In this document: piece by piece, positions 8,274 to 17,273 of the stretch
How the letters are laid out: the number at the start of each line of letters is the position of its first letter
Position numbering within the stretch: the stretch's first letter is position 1
Assembly: GCA_024697295.1 (NCBI GenBank)
Contig: JAILFZ010000077.1
Location: 1-47,970 of the forward strand
Source of the DNA: Treponema sp.
GTDB lineage: Bacteria > Spirochaetota > Spirochaetia > Treponematales > Treponemataceae
Length of the DNA stretch: 47,970 nt
Direction: 5' to 3'
Translations under genes and position numbers: made by a program
Notes under the pieces: model-generated
The model's database searches: none
What the model saw: the letters and a program-made list of their open reading frames with translations, nothing else
Told to the model about the DNA's origin: nothing

Positions 8274-9511
8274 ACAACATAGTCGTAGGTCTTGACCTTG
8301 GTACGAGTTTTGTCCGCGCAGTAATCGGCGAAGTCCTTGATGATAATCGCGTAGAAATCATCGGTATCGCCCAGAAACCGTCTACCGGTCTGCGTAACGG
8401 CGTAATCGTCAACCGCGAAAGTGCCATGGACTGTATAAAAAACTGTATCGAAGAAGCAGAGCAGAAGGCAGGCTACGAAGTTCTTTCCTGTGTAACTGCT
8501 ATCGGCGGTCTCCAGATTGAAAGCGTAAACTCAACCGGTCTGGTTGCAATTGCAACTCATGGAAAAGGTCCCCGCGAAATCAACCGCAGCGATATTGAAC
8601 GTGTTCTTGACGCGGCTAACGCCGTAAATATTCCGATGGACAGAAAAATGCTGCATGTAATTCCTCAGAATTATATCGTAGACGACCAGACTTCCTACAA
8701 AAATCCGCTCGGTACAATCGCTGTCCGTCTTTCTGCCGAAGTGCACATTGTGACGGCTTCTAAAACTGCCATTGCAAATATTACCCAGTGTATTGAACGC
8801 TCAGGTTACCGGCTCGACAACGTTATGCTCAAAACGCTTGCAGGAATGCATGCTGTTATGGCACAGGACGAACGCGAACTCGGTTCTGTTTTGATTGACC
8901 TTGGCGGCGGAACAACGGACGTAATTGTAATCAATAAAGATGCCCCGATTTGTACAGTTTCAATTCCTGTGGGCGGAAAACTTGTAACCAATGATATTTC
9001 GATTGTAAAAGGCATTTCAACTGCAACTGCTGAACAGATTAAAATCCAGAACGGATGCTGCTGGCTCGGCCTTATCGAAAACGATGATGAAGTAATTATT
9101 CCTGGCGCAGGCGGCCGTGACCCTGAAGTTTCGAGCCGCACTGAAATCTGTCAGATTATTGAACCGCGAATGCGCGAAATCTTTACAATGGTTAAAGACC
9201 AGATTGTTAACCGGGCAAACACGACCCTTGCCGGCAATATCATTCTTACAGGCGGCGGTGCCCTCATGCCTGGTGCTGTTCAGCTTGCAGAAGATGTTTT
9301 TGGCACAACAGCGGTTCGCCTGGGAATTCCGGGAGACTTTGGCGGCCTTCAGGAAGAATACAGAAAGCCTGACTATGCAACGGCCGTAGGTCTTGTAATA
9401 GGTTCAATAAATCAGGTTGGCGGTGAAGGTGCCTCTGATTTTAAGCGGCGCGAAGAAAAATCTTCGTCAAACGGCAATGCCTGGTCGCGTTTTTTAAAAA
9501 AGTTTTTTTAA
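8270..9511 (+). CDS. ftsA: FtsA, actin-like membrane tether of FtsZ
   Basis: A 413-residue actin-fold ATPase. The phosphate-1 motif VGLDLGTSFVRAVIGE is at the N-terminus, the phosphate-2 motif SVLIDLGGGTTDVIVI lies near residues 205-220 and the adenosine motif IILTGGGALMPG near 325. The 1C subdomain unique to FtsA lies between the first two. The C-terminus NAWSRFLKKFF is the amphipathic helix that binds the membrane. FtsA recruits FtsZ and later division proteins. The start is TTG at 8270, with AGGAG about eight bases upstream; an ATG start is not available at the conserved N-terminus. Confidence 0.95.
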   Translation: MNNIVVGLDLGTSFVRAVIGEVLDDNRVEIIGIAQKPSTGLRNGVIVNRESAMDCIKNCIEEAEQKAGYEVLSCVTAIGGLQIESVNSTGLVAIATHGKGPREINRSDIERVLDAANAVNIPMDRKMLHVIPQNYIVDDQTSYKNPLGTIAVRLSAEVHIVTASKTAIANITQCIERSGYRLDNVMLKTLAGMHAVMAQDERELGSVLIDLGGGTTDVIVINKDAPICTVSIPVGGKLVTNDISIVKGISTATAEQIKIQNGCCWLGLIENDDEVIIPGAGGRDPEVSSRTEICQIIEPRMREIFTMVKDQIVNRANTTLAGNIILTGGGALMPGAVQLAEDVFGTTAVRLGIPGDFGGLQEEYRKPDYATAVGLVIGSINQVGGEGASDFKRREEKSSSNGNAWSRFLKKFF

Positions 9512-9530
9512 CAAATAAAACGATATAAAA

Positions 9531-9548
9531 AGCAGAAGGGGATCTGCT
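9531..9548 (+). promoter_or_regulatory. Small hairpin upstream of ftsZ
   Basis: AGCAGA / TCTGCT, six base pairs with a six-base loop AGGGGA, lies 21 bases before the ftsZ start and before its Shine-Dalgarno sequence (GGGAGG). It may set ftsZ translation or mRNA stability independently of ftsA; this is inferred from position only. Confidence 0.4.
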
Positions 9549-9569
9549 GATTATGGGCGGGAGGAAATT

Positions 9570-10913
9570 ATGATTGATATTCTGGATGTAAATGACTCGG
9601 GAAACACAACTGACTTTGTCAGCCCGACAAAGATTAAAGTAATCGGTTGTGGTGGATGTGGCGGTAACGCCGTAAACACAATGATTGAATCCGGTATTCA
9701 GGGGGTTCAGTTTATTGCGTTGAACACCGATGTTCAGCATCTTGCTGTTTCTAAAGCAGAGTATAAAATTCAAATCGGTAAAAAACTTACAAATGGTCTT
9801 GGTGCCGGAATGCATCCGGAACGCGGTGAAGCTGCTGCAAAAGAAGAGGAAGAAACAATCCGTTCCCTCCTCGATGGCAGTGATATGGTATTTATTACCG
9901 CCGGAATGGGTGGTGGTACCGGTACCGGTTCTGCGCCGATTGTTGCAAACATTGCCCGCGAACTTGGTATTTTGACCGTTGCTGTCGTAACAACTCCTTT
10001 CGTTTTTGAAGGTCCTATCCGTATGCAGATTGCAGAAGAAGGCATCAAAAAACTCCGTGCAGAAGTAGACTCCCTCATCGTAATTCCTAATCAGCGTGTA
10101 TTTGACGGCGCTGATAAAAAACCATCTGCTGTTCAGGCATTTAAAACTGTAGATGACATTTTGCGCCAGGGCGTAAAAGGAATCTCAGAAATCATCACAA
10201 AAACCGGTCTCATCAACCGCGACTTTAAAGATGTAGAAACTGTAATGAAAGGTCAGGGGGATGCAATCCTCGGAATCGGCGAAGGCTCGGGCGAAAACCG
10301 TGCCGTAGATGCTGCAACTGACGCAATCAACAACAAACTCCTCGCAGACACACATATTGACGGCGCTAAAAACATCCTTATCAAAATCAGCGGCAACGAA
10401 GATGTAGGTATCGATGAATGCGACGAAATCGTAAAAGTAATCACTGCAAGCGCAGACCCGCAGGTTCGCGTACTCTGGGGACTTTATATCGAACCGGAAC
10501 TTGAAGATAAAATCACAGTAACTGTTATCGCAACAGGATTCAATTCACCTAATTCTTCAATTCCAGCAGAAGATGCTGCGGTTGTAGAAGAAAAACCTCA
10601 GGCAGATTCAAACATCTTCTCCCAGGGTGATTTTGAAAAAGTTCTTAATCCAGGCAAATTTACTTCTCCAGCAACAGCAAGAGAAGCAGTTACTCCTGCT
10701 GAAGAAAATGCACTCTTTGGAAGAACTCCGCAGCCTGCCGCAAATAAGGACAGCGGACTTGGAAGTCTGTTTGACTCGGCAGCACGGGAACCTGCAAAAC
10801 CTTCTTCAATCGTGCCGCCTGCAAATTTTAAAAACGACGGCGACTTGAACAAGCCTGCCTGCTGGAGAAATCTTGATAATTTATCAAGATCCATTGACCT
10901 TACAAAAAAATAA
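9570..10913 (+). CDS. ftsZ: FtsZ, tubulin-like division ring GTPase
   Basis: A 447-residue FtsZ. GTP-binding signatures are IKVIGCGGCGGNAVNTM (about 21-37), the tubulin motif GMGGGTGTGSAP (about 111-122) and NRDFKDVETVM with the catalytic-loop Asp near 215. A variable linker of about 100 residues, rich in Pro, Ala and Glu, follows the GTPase core. The C-terminus is LDNLSRSIDLTKK rather than the usual DIPxFLR-type peptide, so the FtsA-binding tail appears diverged. Start ATG at 9570 has GGGAGGAAATT in front. The gene is separated from ftsA by 58 bases including a hairpin, and xerD follows after three bases. Confidence 0.97.
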   Translation: MIDILDVNDSGNTTDFVSPTKIKVIGCGGCGGNAVNTMIESGIQGVQFIALNTDVQHLAVSKAEYKIQIGKKLTNGLGAGMHPERGEAAAKEEEETIRSLLDGSDMVFITAGMGGGTGTGSAPIVANIARELGILTVAVVTTPFVFEGPIRMQIAEEGIKKLRAEVDSLIVIPNQRVFDGADKKPSAVQAFKTVDDILRQGVKGISEIITKTGLINRDFKDVETVMKGQGDAILGIGEGSGENRAVDAATDAINNKLLADTHIDGAKNILIKISGNEDVGIDECDEIVKVITASADPQVRVLWGLYIEPELEDKITVTVIATGFNSPNSSIPAEDAAVVEEKPQADSNIFSQGDFEKVLNPGKFTSPATAREAVTPAEENALFGRTPQPAANKDSGLGSLFDSAAREPAKPSSIVPPANFKNDGDLNKPACWRNLDNLSRSIDLTKK

Positions 10914-10916
10914 AAA

Positions 10917-11828
10917 ATGACTGTAGAGCTGCTGATTCAAAAATTTTATACAGATTTGATGACTGTCGAAAGACTGAGCAGCAATACTGCAGGTACATAT
11001 TCTGAAGGGGCAGTTTTGTTTTTGCGCTGGCTTGAAGACCAGAAGCTGAAACTAAAGGAAGTTACCGTTCAGAATATTATTTACTACTTTGCCCAGCGCC
11101 GTACAGAAGGTGTGGATGAACTTACTGTTGCAAAACAGATTTCCAGCCTTCGCTCGTTTGGTTTCTTTCTTGTACGCGAAGGCTACTGGAAAGAAAACCT
11201 TGCACTCCAGCTGGACCGCCCCAAAGCCGTCAGGGCCCTTCCGCGCGTGCTTAGCGTTGAACAGGTTGATGCACTTCTGGGGTGTATTGATGTTTCTAAG
11301 CCTCTGGGCGTACGGGACAGAGCCTTATTTGAATTGATTTACAGCTGCGGTCTTCGCATCAGCGAAGCCGTAGAGTTAAAAATTGCAAATCTGCATCTTG
11401 CAGAGAGAGTTTTAATTGTCCACGGAAAAGGGGACAAGGAGAGAATGGTTCCGTTTGGAGAAGCGGCTCAGAAGCGTCTTGTGACCTATCTTGAGGAAGT
11501 AAGACCGCTTCTGGTGGGTGTCAGAGTTGTTGACGAGGTTTTTGTCAATTACGAAGGCAATCCGATTACCCGGAAGGGGATCTGGAAGAGATTCCAGGAA
11601 TATAAAAAGTTGAGTGCAGTAAATGCAAAAGTTCATACTTTGCGGCATTCATTTGCAACTCATCTTTTGTCGGGTGGAATGGATTTGCGTTCTGTGCAGG
11701 AACTTCTGGGGCACTCTGATCTTGCGACTACAACAATTTATACCCATATCGAAGACAAACAGCTTCGCGAAGGGCATAAAAATTATTTTCCTGGCCATGG
11801 AGGTAGTGGAAATGAAAACAACAAGTAA
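10917..11828 (+). CDS. xerD: Tyrosine recombinase, XerD-like
   Basis: A 303-residue tyrosine recombinase with the N-terminal SAM-like DNA-binding domain (LSSNTAGTYSEGAVLFLRWL) and the catalytic domain carrying Arg in CGLRISEA, Lys in HGKGDKER, His/Arg in HTLRHSFATHLL, His in LLGHSDL and the nucleophile Tyr in TTTIYTHI. With the second recombinase at 15763 it should resolve chromosome dimers at dif. The XerD assignment rests on the [23 protein letters not shown] pattern and the LREGHKNYFPGHGG end; the C-terminus differs from XerC/CodV-type AHP ends. The pair could be named the other way round. It directly follows ftsZ and overlaps the next gene. Confidence 0.85.
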   Translation: MTVELLIQKFYTDLMTVERLSSNTAGTYSEGAVLFLRWLEDQKLKLKEVTVQNIIYYFAQRRTEGVDELTVAKQISSLRSFGFFLVREGYWKENLALQLDRPKAVRALPRVLSVEQVDALLGCIDVSKPLGVRDRALFELIYSCGLRISEAVELKIANLHLAERVLIVHGKGDKERMVPFGEAAQKRLVTYLEEVRPLLVGVRVVDEVFVNYEGNPITRKGIWKRFQEYKKLSAVNAKVHTLRHSFATHLLSGGMDLRSVQELLGHSDLATTTIYTHIEDKQLREGHKNYFPGHGGSGNENNK

Positions 11829-12570
11829 AACTAACTGCAAAAAAACTGTATTCAAAAGCATTTTGAACGTTTTTTTAATCTGTATGATTTTGTGCGGCTG
11901 TTCGGGAAGGTCTTCAAAGACAATCATCCGAATGCAGAAAATCGAAGAAGGCGTTGACTCTCCGACTACCGAGGCAGAACTCAAGGATGCCATCAAAAAA
12001 TACCAGGACCGCGTTGCTGACATCCAGCTTGCAAATGCCCAGATAGGAATCTGGTACAAAATCCTTGGAACCCGTTATCTTGACGCAAAAATGTATGGAG
12101 AAGCCTTAAAAACTTTCCAGACAGCAATTCAATATTATCCGACAAACCAGAATCTTTATTATTACGTAGGTGTTTGCGCCGGCTACATGGCACATGCAAG
12201 CCTCGACTACAATGCTACAGGTTCAACAGCCGAAAAATTCAACTATTTAAAACTTGCTGAAAGTGCGTACCTTCGTGCCATTGAACTTGAAGAACGCTAT
12301 GTAAGGGCACTTTATGGACTTGGAGTCCTGTATGTTTTTGAACTCGACGACTGTGCAAAGGCAATTCCTTACCTTGAAAAAGCCCTGACAATCGAAACAA
12401 AAAACACAGACATTATGTTTGTTCTTGCGCGCGCATATTATGTTCAGCAGAATTTTGACGGAGCCGTTGAAATCTATGACAGAATTATTTCGACAACCCG
12501 TTCTGAGCAAAAGAAAAAAGAAGCTGAAGCAAACAAAAAAATTGTTTTAGATACCTCTTATGCAAACTGA
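11812..12570 (+). CDS. TPR-repeat lipoprotein
   Basis: A 252-residue lipoprotein. A basic N-terminus and hydrophobic stretch (FLICMILCGC) end in a lipobox cysteine near residue 30, followed by SGRSSKT. The mature part has tetratricopeptide repeats, e.g. YLDAKMYGEALKTFQTAIQY, AESAYLRAIELEERYVRALYGL, AIPYLEKALTIETKNTDIMF and AYYVQQNFDGAVEIYDRI. It should sit on the periplasmic side of a membrane and mediate protein-protein contacts. The start at 11812 follows GGAGG and overlaps the xerD end by 17 bases; a longer frame exists upstream within xerD but has no signal sequence. Function within this division/recombination operon is unknown. Confidence 0.8.
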   Translation: MKTTSKTNCKKTVFKSILNVFLICMILCGCSGRSSKTIIRMQKIEEGVDSPTTEAELKDAIKKYQDRVADIQLANAQIGIWYKILGTRYLDAKMYGEALKTFQTAIQYYPTNQNLYYYVGVCAGYMAHASLDYNATGSTAEKFNYLKLAESAYLRAIELEERYVRALYGLGVLYVFELDDCAKAIPYLEKALTIETKNTDIMFVLARAYYVQQNFDGAVEIYDRIISTTRSEQKKKEAEANKKIVLDTSYAN

Positions 12571-13603
12571 CATTAAAGAATTTGTTAAGCGTCTGATGAT
12601 TGCAGACGCTTCTTTTTTGACCTTCAAAGAAAAAACTGTTTTGGAAAAAAAACTTGACAGTCCCGACTCGCTTGCGATAATGTCAATTGGTGATATCGGT
12701 TCCATGGTAAAACGTACCTTTGCAAAAGCCCACTGGAATGCAAAGTACAGTCTGGAGCAGGCGACCAAAAATTCAATCCTTTTACAAAAACTAGGAATCA
12801 GCTGTGTTTTTTACGACAGCGAAGATTATCCTGCAATGTTTAAGGAAATGACAGACCCGCCGTTTGCAGTTTTTTACCGCGGAGACATAAACTGCCTTAA
12901 AAACAACTGCGTTTCCGTTGTCGGAACCCGCCGTGCGACAAACGACGGAAGAAAGGCCGCCTTTGACTTTGGAAAGGATGCCTCTGACAACGGCACTGTA
13001 ATTGTAAGCGGTCTTGCTTTTGGAATTGACATTGCAAGCCACAAAGGTGCATTGAGCGGAAAGCTTGGCAAAACCGCTGCGGTTCTTCCGGGCGGAATTG
13101 ACAGAATTGTTCCGGGCGCACACACAAAGGAGGCGGCAAAAATCATCGAAAAGGGCGGCTGTGTTTTAAGCGAATACACGCCTTTGACCGAAGTTCAGCC
13201 TTTCCGTTACATCCAGCGGAACCGGCTTATTGCAGCGCTCAGTCCTGCAACGGTTGTAATTCAGGCGCCTGCCGGAAGCGGGGCTATGACTACAGCTTCT
13301 CTTGCACTGGATTACAACAGATATGTTTTTTTTAGTCAGGCTTGTTTTGGAAAAGAAAGCGAACTCCTTTACAGTGTTGTAGAGGGCGAATTAAAGAAAA
13401 CAGCAATGATTCAAAAAAATAAAGAAAAATTAATTGCAGGTAAATTGAATAATAGTCCAAAAAACTATATACAAGAAGGAGCACCTGTGATAAAGAATTA
13501 TACAGAATATGCTGAATACATGCATAACGGCTCAGAGCCGCTCAAAAAGGTAAATACGGACGGTCAGCTGGATCTTTTTAATGCTGACAGTCAGAAGGAA
13601 TAA
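12560..13603 (+). CDS. dprA: DprA/Smf DNA-processing protein
   Basis: A 347-residue DprA. Its Rossmann-like core carries VSVVGTRRATNDGRKAAFDF, IVSGLAFGIDIASHKGAL, TAAVLPGGIDRIVPGAHTKEA, FRYIQRNRLIAALSPATVVIQAPAGSGAMTT (named in pieces, residues about 115-260). DprA loads RecA on incoming single-stranded DNA in transformable bacteria and is widespread also where competence is unproven. The N-terminal SAM-like part is short, and the C-terminus lacks a clear winged-helix (DML1) domain. It overlaps the end of the lipoprotein gene by 11 bases and precedes topA by one base, as in other treponemes. Confidence 0.92.
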   Translation: MQTDIKEFVKRLMIADASFLTFKEKTVLEKKLDSPDSLAIMSIGDIGSMVKRTFAKAHWNAKYSLEQATKNSILLQKLGISCVFYDSEDYPAMFKEMTDPPFAVFYRGDINCLKNNCVSVVGTRRATNDGRKAAFDFGKDASDNGTVIVSGLAFGIDIASHKGALSGKLGKTAAVLPGGIDRIVPGAHTKEAAKIIEKGGCVLSEYTPLTEVQPFRYIQRNRLIAALSPATVVIQAPAGSGAMTTASLALDYNRYVFFSQACFGKESELLYSVVEGELKKTAMIQKNKEKLIAGKLNNSPKNYIQEGAPVIKNYTEYAEYMHNGSEPLKKVNTDGQLDLFNADSQKE

Positions 13604-13604
13604 A

Positions 13605-15743
13605 ATGGCAGTTACAAAGAAGAAGTCAAAGAAAGCAGAAAAAACTCTTGTAATCGTAGAGTCTCCTGCAAAAGCAAAAACAATTGAAAAATATCTCGGA
13701 AGCGGTTTTACAGTCAAAGCCAGTATGGGACATTTGATTGACCTTCCAAAAAGCCGCATGGCAATCAAAATTGAAGAAAACTTTGAACCTGAATATATTA
13801 CCGTCCGTGGACGCGCAAAACTTTTAAAGGAACTGCAGAAAGACGCTAAAAAAAGCGATCACGTATTGCTCGCATCCGACCCTGACCGTGAAGGAGAGGC
13901 AATCGCATGGCACCTGAACAATGCCCTCAAAGATAAAACGGAAGCAGATATCAAGCGCGTTGTTTTTAACGAAATTACTCCAAATGCAATCAAAGAAGCC
14001 GTAAAAAATCCGCGCGACATTTACGAAAGCCTTGTAAATGCTCAGAAAGCACGCCGCGTTCTTGACCGCCTTGTTGGTTACAACCTGAGTCCGCTCCTGT
14101 GGGAAAAGGTAAAAAACGGACTTTCAGCAGGCCGCGTTCAGTCGGTTGCGCTCAGCCTTATCTGTCAGCGCGAGCAGGAAGTAGAAGACTTTATCCCTGA
14201 AGAATACTGGTCGCTCGAAGCTGACTTTGTAAAGGGCAAGTCTCAGTTTACGGCGCAGCTTGTTCAGTACAAGGGCGAAAAACCTGACCTTAAAAACGAA
14301 GCTCAGGTAAAAGAGATTATCGAAGAAATCAAGAATTCTGAATGCAAAGTTACGGATATTAAAAATACAGATAAAACCGTAAAACCAAAGCCTCCTTTTA
14401 CAACAAGTAAACTTCAGCAGGCGGCTGCAAACAGACTCGGTTTTACTTCGCGCAAAACAATGCAGATTGCACAGCAGTTGTACGAAGGCGTGCAGATTGG
14501 TTCAAGCCGTGTCGGTTTGATTACATACATGCGTACTGACTCAGTTCGTATTGCACAGAGCGCCCTCGATGAAGTGCGTGCTTGGATTGGAAAAAACTAT
14601 CCGGAGGATTTGCCGAAGGAGCCGATTCATTATGCAGTCGGCAAAAGCGCACAGGACGCCCACGAATGTATCCGTCCGACTTATATTGAATACACGCCGG
14701 ATTCAATCAAAGATTCATTGAGCCGTGACCAGTTCAGGCTTTATTCAATTATCTGGGAAAGATTCTTCTCAAGCCAGATGAATAACGCAAAAACCCGCAC
14801 AACAAGCGTAGACATTCAGGCAGGAGACGCAGTATTCCGTTTAAGCGCTTCCAAACTGATTGAAAAAGGTTTTTATAAAGTAATCAAACTTTTGTCTTCA
14901 AAAGAAGAAGTTACAGGAAACATCCCTGCTTTGAAAGAGGGCGAAATTCTCGACAGTGCACACAAGTTCTATCCGGAACAGCACTTTACACAGGGACCTG
15001 CCCGATACACGGACGCCAGTATTGTAAAAATGCTTGAAGAAAAGGGAATCGGTCGTCCTTCAACATACGCTCCGATTATTTCTGTTCTTTTGGACCGCTA
15101 CTATGTTACAAGAAGCAACAAGCAGCTTGTTCCGACAGTGCTTGGCAAGATGATTTCAAAGATTCTTACAGAAGCCTTCCCTGAAGTTATCAACGAACAT
15201 TTTACGGCAGAAATAGAAAACAAACTCGACGAAGTAGAACAGGATAAAATTGTCTGGAACAATATGATCGGTGAATTCTACGGACCGTTCAAAAAGCGCG
15301 TTGATGAAGTTGAACAGACGGCGCAAAGCGTAAAAGGCTTTCTGGACGAACAAACTGACATTGTCTGCGATAAATGCGGCAAAAAAATGGTTAAAAAACT
15401 CGGCCGTTTTGGATTTTTCCTTGCATGTTCCGGATTTCCGGAGTGCTACAACACAAAATCGATTCCTCTTGCAAAATGTCCTGTAAAAGGCTGCGACGGC
15501 GAAATCGTTGCACGTAAAACAAAGGGACGCGGCAAGGAATTTTACGGTTGTACCAATTATCCAAAGTGCAGTTTTATTTCTCACTTTAAGCCGATTGACG
15601 CAACCTGTCCAAAATGCGGATGGTTTATGGTCGAAAAATACGACAAAAAGAACGGCACCTACAAAAGCTGTATCAACCCGGACTGCGATTACCTGCATTC
15701 ACAGGACGATACTTCTGACATTGTACCTGCCGGAGAAGAGTAA
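13605..15743 (+). CDS. topA: DNA topoisomerase I (type IA)
   Basis: A 712-residue type IA topoisomerase that relaxes negatively supercoiled DNA. The N-terminal Toprim domain has LVIVESPAKAKTIEKYLG and LLASDPDREGEAIAWHL; the catalytic tyrosine is in GLITYMRTDS (about residue 308); KGIGRPSTYAPIISVL follows. The C-terminal part has three cysteine clusters (CDKCGKK...CSGFPEC, CPVKGCDG...CTNYPKC, CPKCG...CINPDC), i.e. topoisomerase zinc ribbons. The start MAVTKKK at 13605 has AAGGA seven bases upstream and is preferred to the ATG at 13581 that lies inside dprA. A lysine-rich N-terminus (KKKSKKAEK) precedes the Toprim domain. Confidence 0.96.
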   Translation: MAVTKKKSKKAEKTLVIVESPAKAKTIEKYLGSGFTVKASMGHLIDLPKSRMAIKIEENFEPEYITVRGRAKLLKELQKDAKKSDHVLLASDPDREGEAIAWHLNNALKDKTEADIKRVVFNEITPNAIKEAVKNPRDIYESLVNAQKARRVLDRLVGYNLSPLLWEKVKNGLSAGRVQSVALSLICQREQEVEDFIPEEYWSLEADFVKGKSQFTAQLVQYKGEKPDLKNEAQVKEIIEEIKNSECKVTDIKNTDKTVKPKPPFTTSKLQQAAANRLGFTSRKTMQIAQQLYEGVQIGSSRVGLITYMRTDSVRIAQSALDEVRAWIGKNYPEDLPKEPIHYAVGKSAQDAHECIRPTYIEYTPDSIKDSLSRDQFRLYSIIWERFFSSQMNNAKTRTTSVDIQAGDAVFRLSASKLIEKGFYKVIKLLSSKEEVTGNIPALKEGEILDSAHKFYPEQHFTQGPARYTDASIVKMLEEKGIGRPSTYAPIISVLLDRYYVTRSNKQLVPTVLGKMISKILTEAFPEVINEHFTAEIENKLDEVEQDKIVWNNMIGEFYGPFKKRVDEVEQTAQSVKGFLDEQTDIVCDKCGKKMVKKLGRFGFFLACSGFPECYNTKSIPLAKCPVKGCDGEIVARKTKGRGKEFYGCTNYPKCSFISHFKPIDATCPKCGWFMVEKYDKKNGTYKSCINPDCDYLHSQDDTSDIVPAGEE

Positions 15744-15762
15744 TTATAAGAAGGCGTAGGAT

Positions 15763-16677
15763 TTGACAGTAAAAGAAGCAGCGGAAGAATTTATTGTTTA
15801 CATAAGCTCTGTTCGAGGCCTCTCGCAAAACACCGTTGTCGCATATCAGAATGATCTTTCGATTTTTGAAGGAATGCCGTCCATCGGTGCCCAAAAGTCA
15901 ATTGATTTGATTGGTGCCGATGACATACGCCTTTGTATTGGTGTCCTTTCCAGAAAAAAGTTTGAAGCCTCTTCAATAAACCGCTTTATTGCCTCCGTAC
16001 GCGGCCTGTTCGGTTACTGCAAAAAATTCAATTACATTCAGATAAATCCGGCCCTGGAAATTAAAACCGTAAAGCTTCCAAAGCGTCTCCCTCATTTTTT
16101 GACCGGCGCCGAGGTAGACAAACTCTGCTCTGAGCCAAAAAAAAATGAACTCTTATGGGAAAAACGGGACACGGCGATTCTTGAATTTATGTATTCGAGC
16201 GGGTGCCGTGTGAGCGAAGCTGCTTCTCTGAAAGTTTGTGACCTTTCGACAGATTTATCCTGCGCAATTGTAACCGGTAAGGGCAGCAAGGACAGGAAGG
16301 TTTATCTTGAAGACGATGCAAGAAAAGCCATGCGCGAATACATTGCCGACCGTAACCGGCGCTTTGGCGACAACAAAGTTCATAACCCCAGAAATTTTCT
16401 TTTTGTTAACCAGAACGGGACTCCCATCACAGCCCGCGGAATCCGCTTTATAATTGACAGGTACAGCGGTTCTCAGGGTACAGGCCACCACGTAAATCCT
16501 CATGCGCTGCGCCACACCTTTGCCACGGGAATGATTGCAGGCGGGGCAGACGTAAGGCTTGTCCAGGAACTTCTTGGACACTCAAGCATCAGCACAACCC
16601 AGCGCTACACCCACATTACAACCGACAAAATGATAGAAATGTACAATAAGGCACATCCGCACGGCGGCAGGGAATAA
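15763..16677 (+). CDS. xerC: Tyrosine recombinase, XerC/CodV-like
   Basis: A 304-residue tyrosine recombinase with the N-terminal core-binding domain ([15 protein letters not shown]) and catalytic Arg in SSGCRVSEA, Lys in [21 protein letters not shown], the LLGHSSI His and Tyr in TTQRYTHI. The end, [13 protein letters not shown], matches the CodV/XerC C-terminal pattern, and the position after topA and before hslVU is that of codV in treponemes and Bacillus. It should act with the XerD-like protein at dif. The start codon is TTG at 15763, preceded by AAGGCGTAGGA. Both Xer proteins lack the extra alpha-helix insert of integron integrases, so neither is the integrase for the cassette array downstream. 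Confidence 0.87.
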   Translation: MTVKEAAEEFIVYISSVRGLSQNTVVAYQNDLSIFEGMPSIGAQKSIDLIGADDIRLCIGVLSRKKFEASSINRFIASVRGLFGYCKKFNYIQINPALEIKTVKLPKRLPHFLTGAEVDKLCSEPKKNELLWEKRDTAILEFMYSSGCRVSEAASLKVCDLSTDLSCAIVTGKGSKDRKVYLEDDARKAMREYIADRNRRFGDNKVHNPRNFLFVNQNGTPITARGIRFIIDRYSGSQGTGHHVNPHALRHTFATGMIAGGADVRLVQELLGHSSISTTQRYTHITTDKMIEMYNKAHPHGGRE

Positions 16678-16688
16678 TAGTTTTTTAG

Positions 16689-16717
16689 TTGCCCACACAA
16701 TTTATTTTTTGTATATT
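16689..16717 (+). promoter_or_regulatory. Promoter of hslVU, leaderless type
   Basis: TTGCCC (16689-16694), 17-base spacer, TATATT (16712-16717). Six bases separate the -10 from the hslV ATG, so transcription should start at or next to the A of the start codon. Confidence 0.5.
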
Positions 16718-16723
16718 TTAAAA

Positions 16724-17263
16724 ATGGAAAAGGTTGAAATTCGAAGTACAACAGTAATAGCAGTTAAAAAAGACGGCAAGGTTGCAATGGCCGGAGACGG
16801 ACAGGTAACACTTGGTAACACAGTGTGCAAAGGTAACGCAAGAAAGGTCCGAAAAATCTACAACGGCCGGATTTTGACCGGTTTTGCCGGCAGCGTGGCT
16901 GATGCTTTTACACTTCTTGATAAATTTGAAGAAAAGGTTAAGGAATTTAACGGTGACTTAACCCGCAGTGCAGTTGAACTTGCAAAACTCTGGCGTACAG
17001 AACGCTCATACCAGAAACTCGAAGCAATGCTCATTGTTGCCGACAGTTCAAAAATTCTTTTAATCAGCGGCGACGGAAACGTAATCGAACCTGAAAACGA
17101 TGTTCTTGCAATCGGTTCGGGCGGAAACTACGCTTACTCGGCAGCACTCGCTTATCTTGACTGCAGCAGTCTGTCTGCAAAAGAAATTGCAGAACGCTCA
17201 CTCAAAATAGCCGGCAACATCTGTATTTACACAAACGGCAACATTACTTCAGAAGAAATATAG
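16724..17263 (+). CDS. hslV: HslV, protease subunit of HslUV
   Basis: A 179-residue peptidase of the T1 family, the proteolytic core of the ATP-dependent HslUV (ClpYQ) protease. After a short propeptide (MEKVEIRS) comes [20 protein letters not shown], where the first or second Thr becomes the N-terminal nucleophile; [22 protein letters not shown] and [13 protein letters not shown] are further family motifs. The start at 16724 is chosen over the ATG at 16709 because the latter overlaps the -10 box; there is no Shine-Dalgarno site, consistent with a leaderless message. It is followed after ten bases by hslU. Confidence 0.95.
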   Translation: MEKVEIRSTTVIAVKKDGKVAMAGDGQVTLGNTVCKGNARKVRKIYNGRILTGFAGSVADAFTLLDKFEEKVKEFNGDLTRSAVELAKLWRTERSYQKLEAMLIVADSSKILLISGDGNVIEPENDVLAIGSGGNYAYSAALAYLDCSSLSAKEIAERSLKIAGNICIYTNGNITSEEI

Positions 17264-17273
17264 GACTAAAAAA

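Noticed and set aside
10917-16677. Either Xer recombinase as the missing integron integrase
   Set aside because: Both lack the integron-specific extra segment near the HxxR motif and sit in the conserved treponeme positions after ftsZ and topA.
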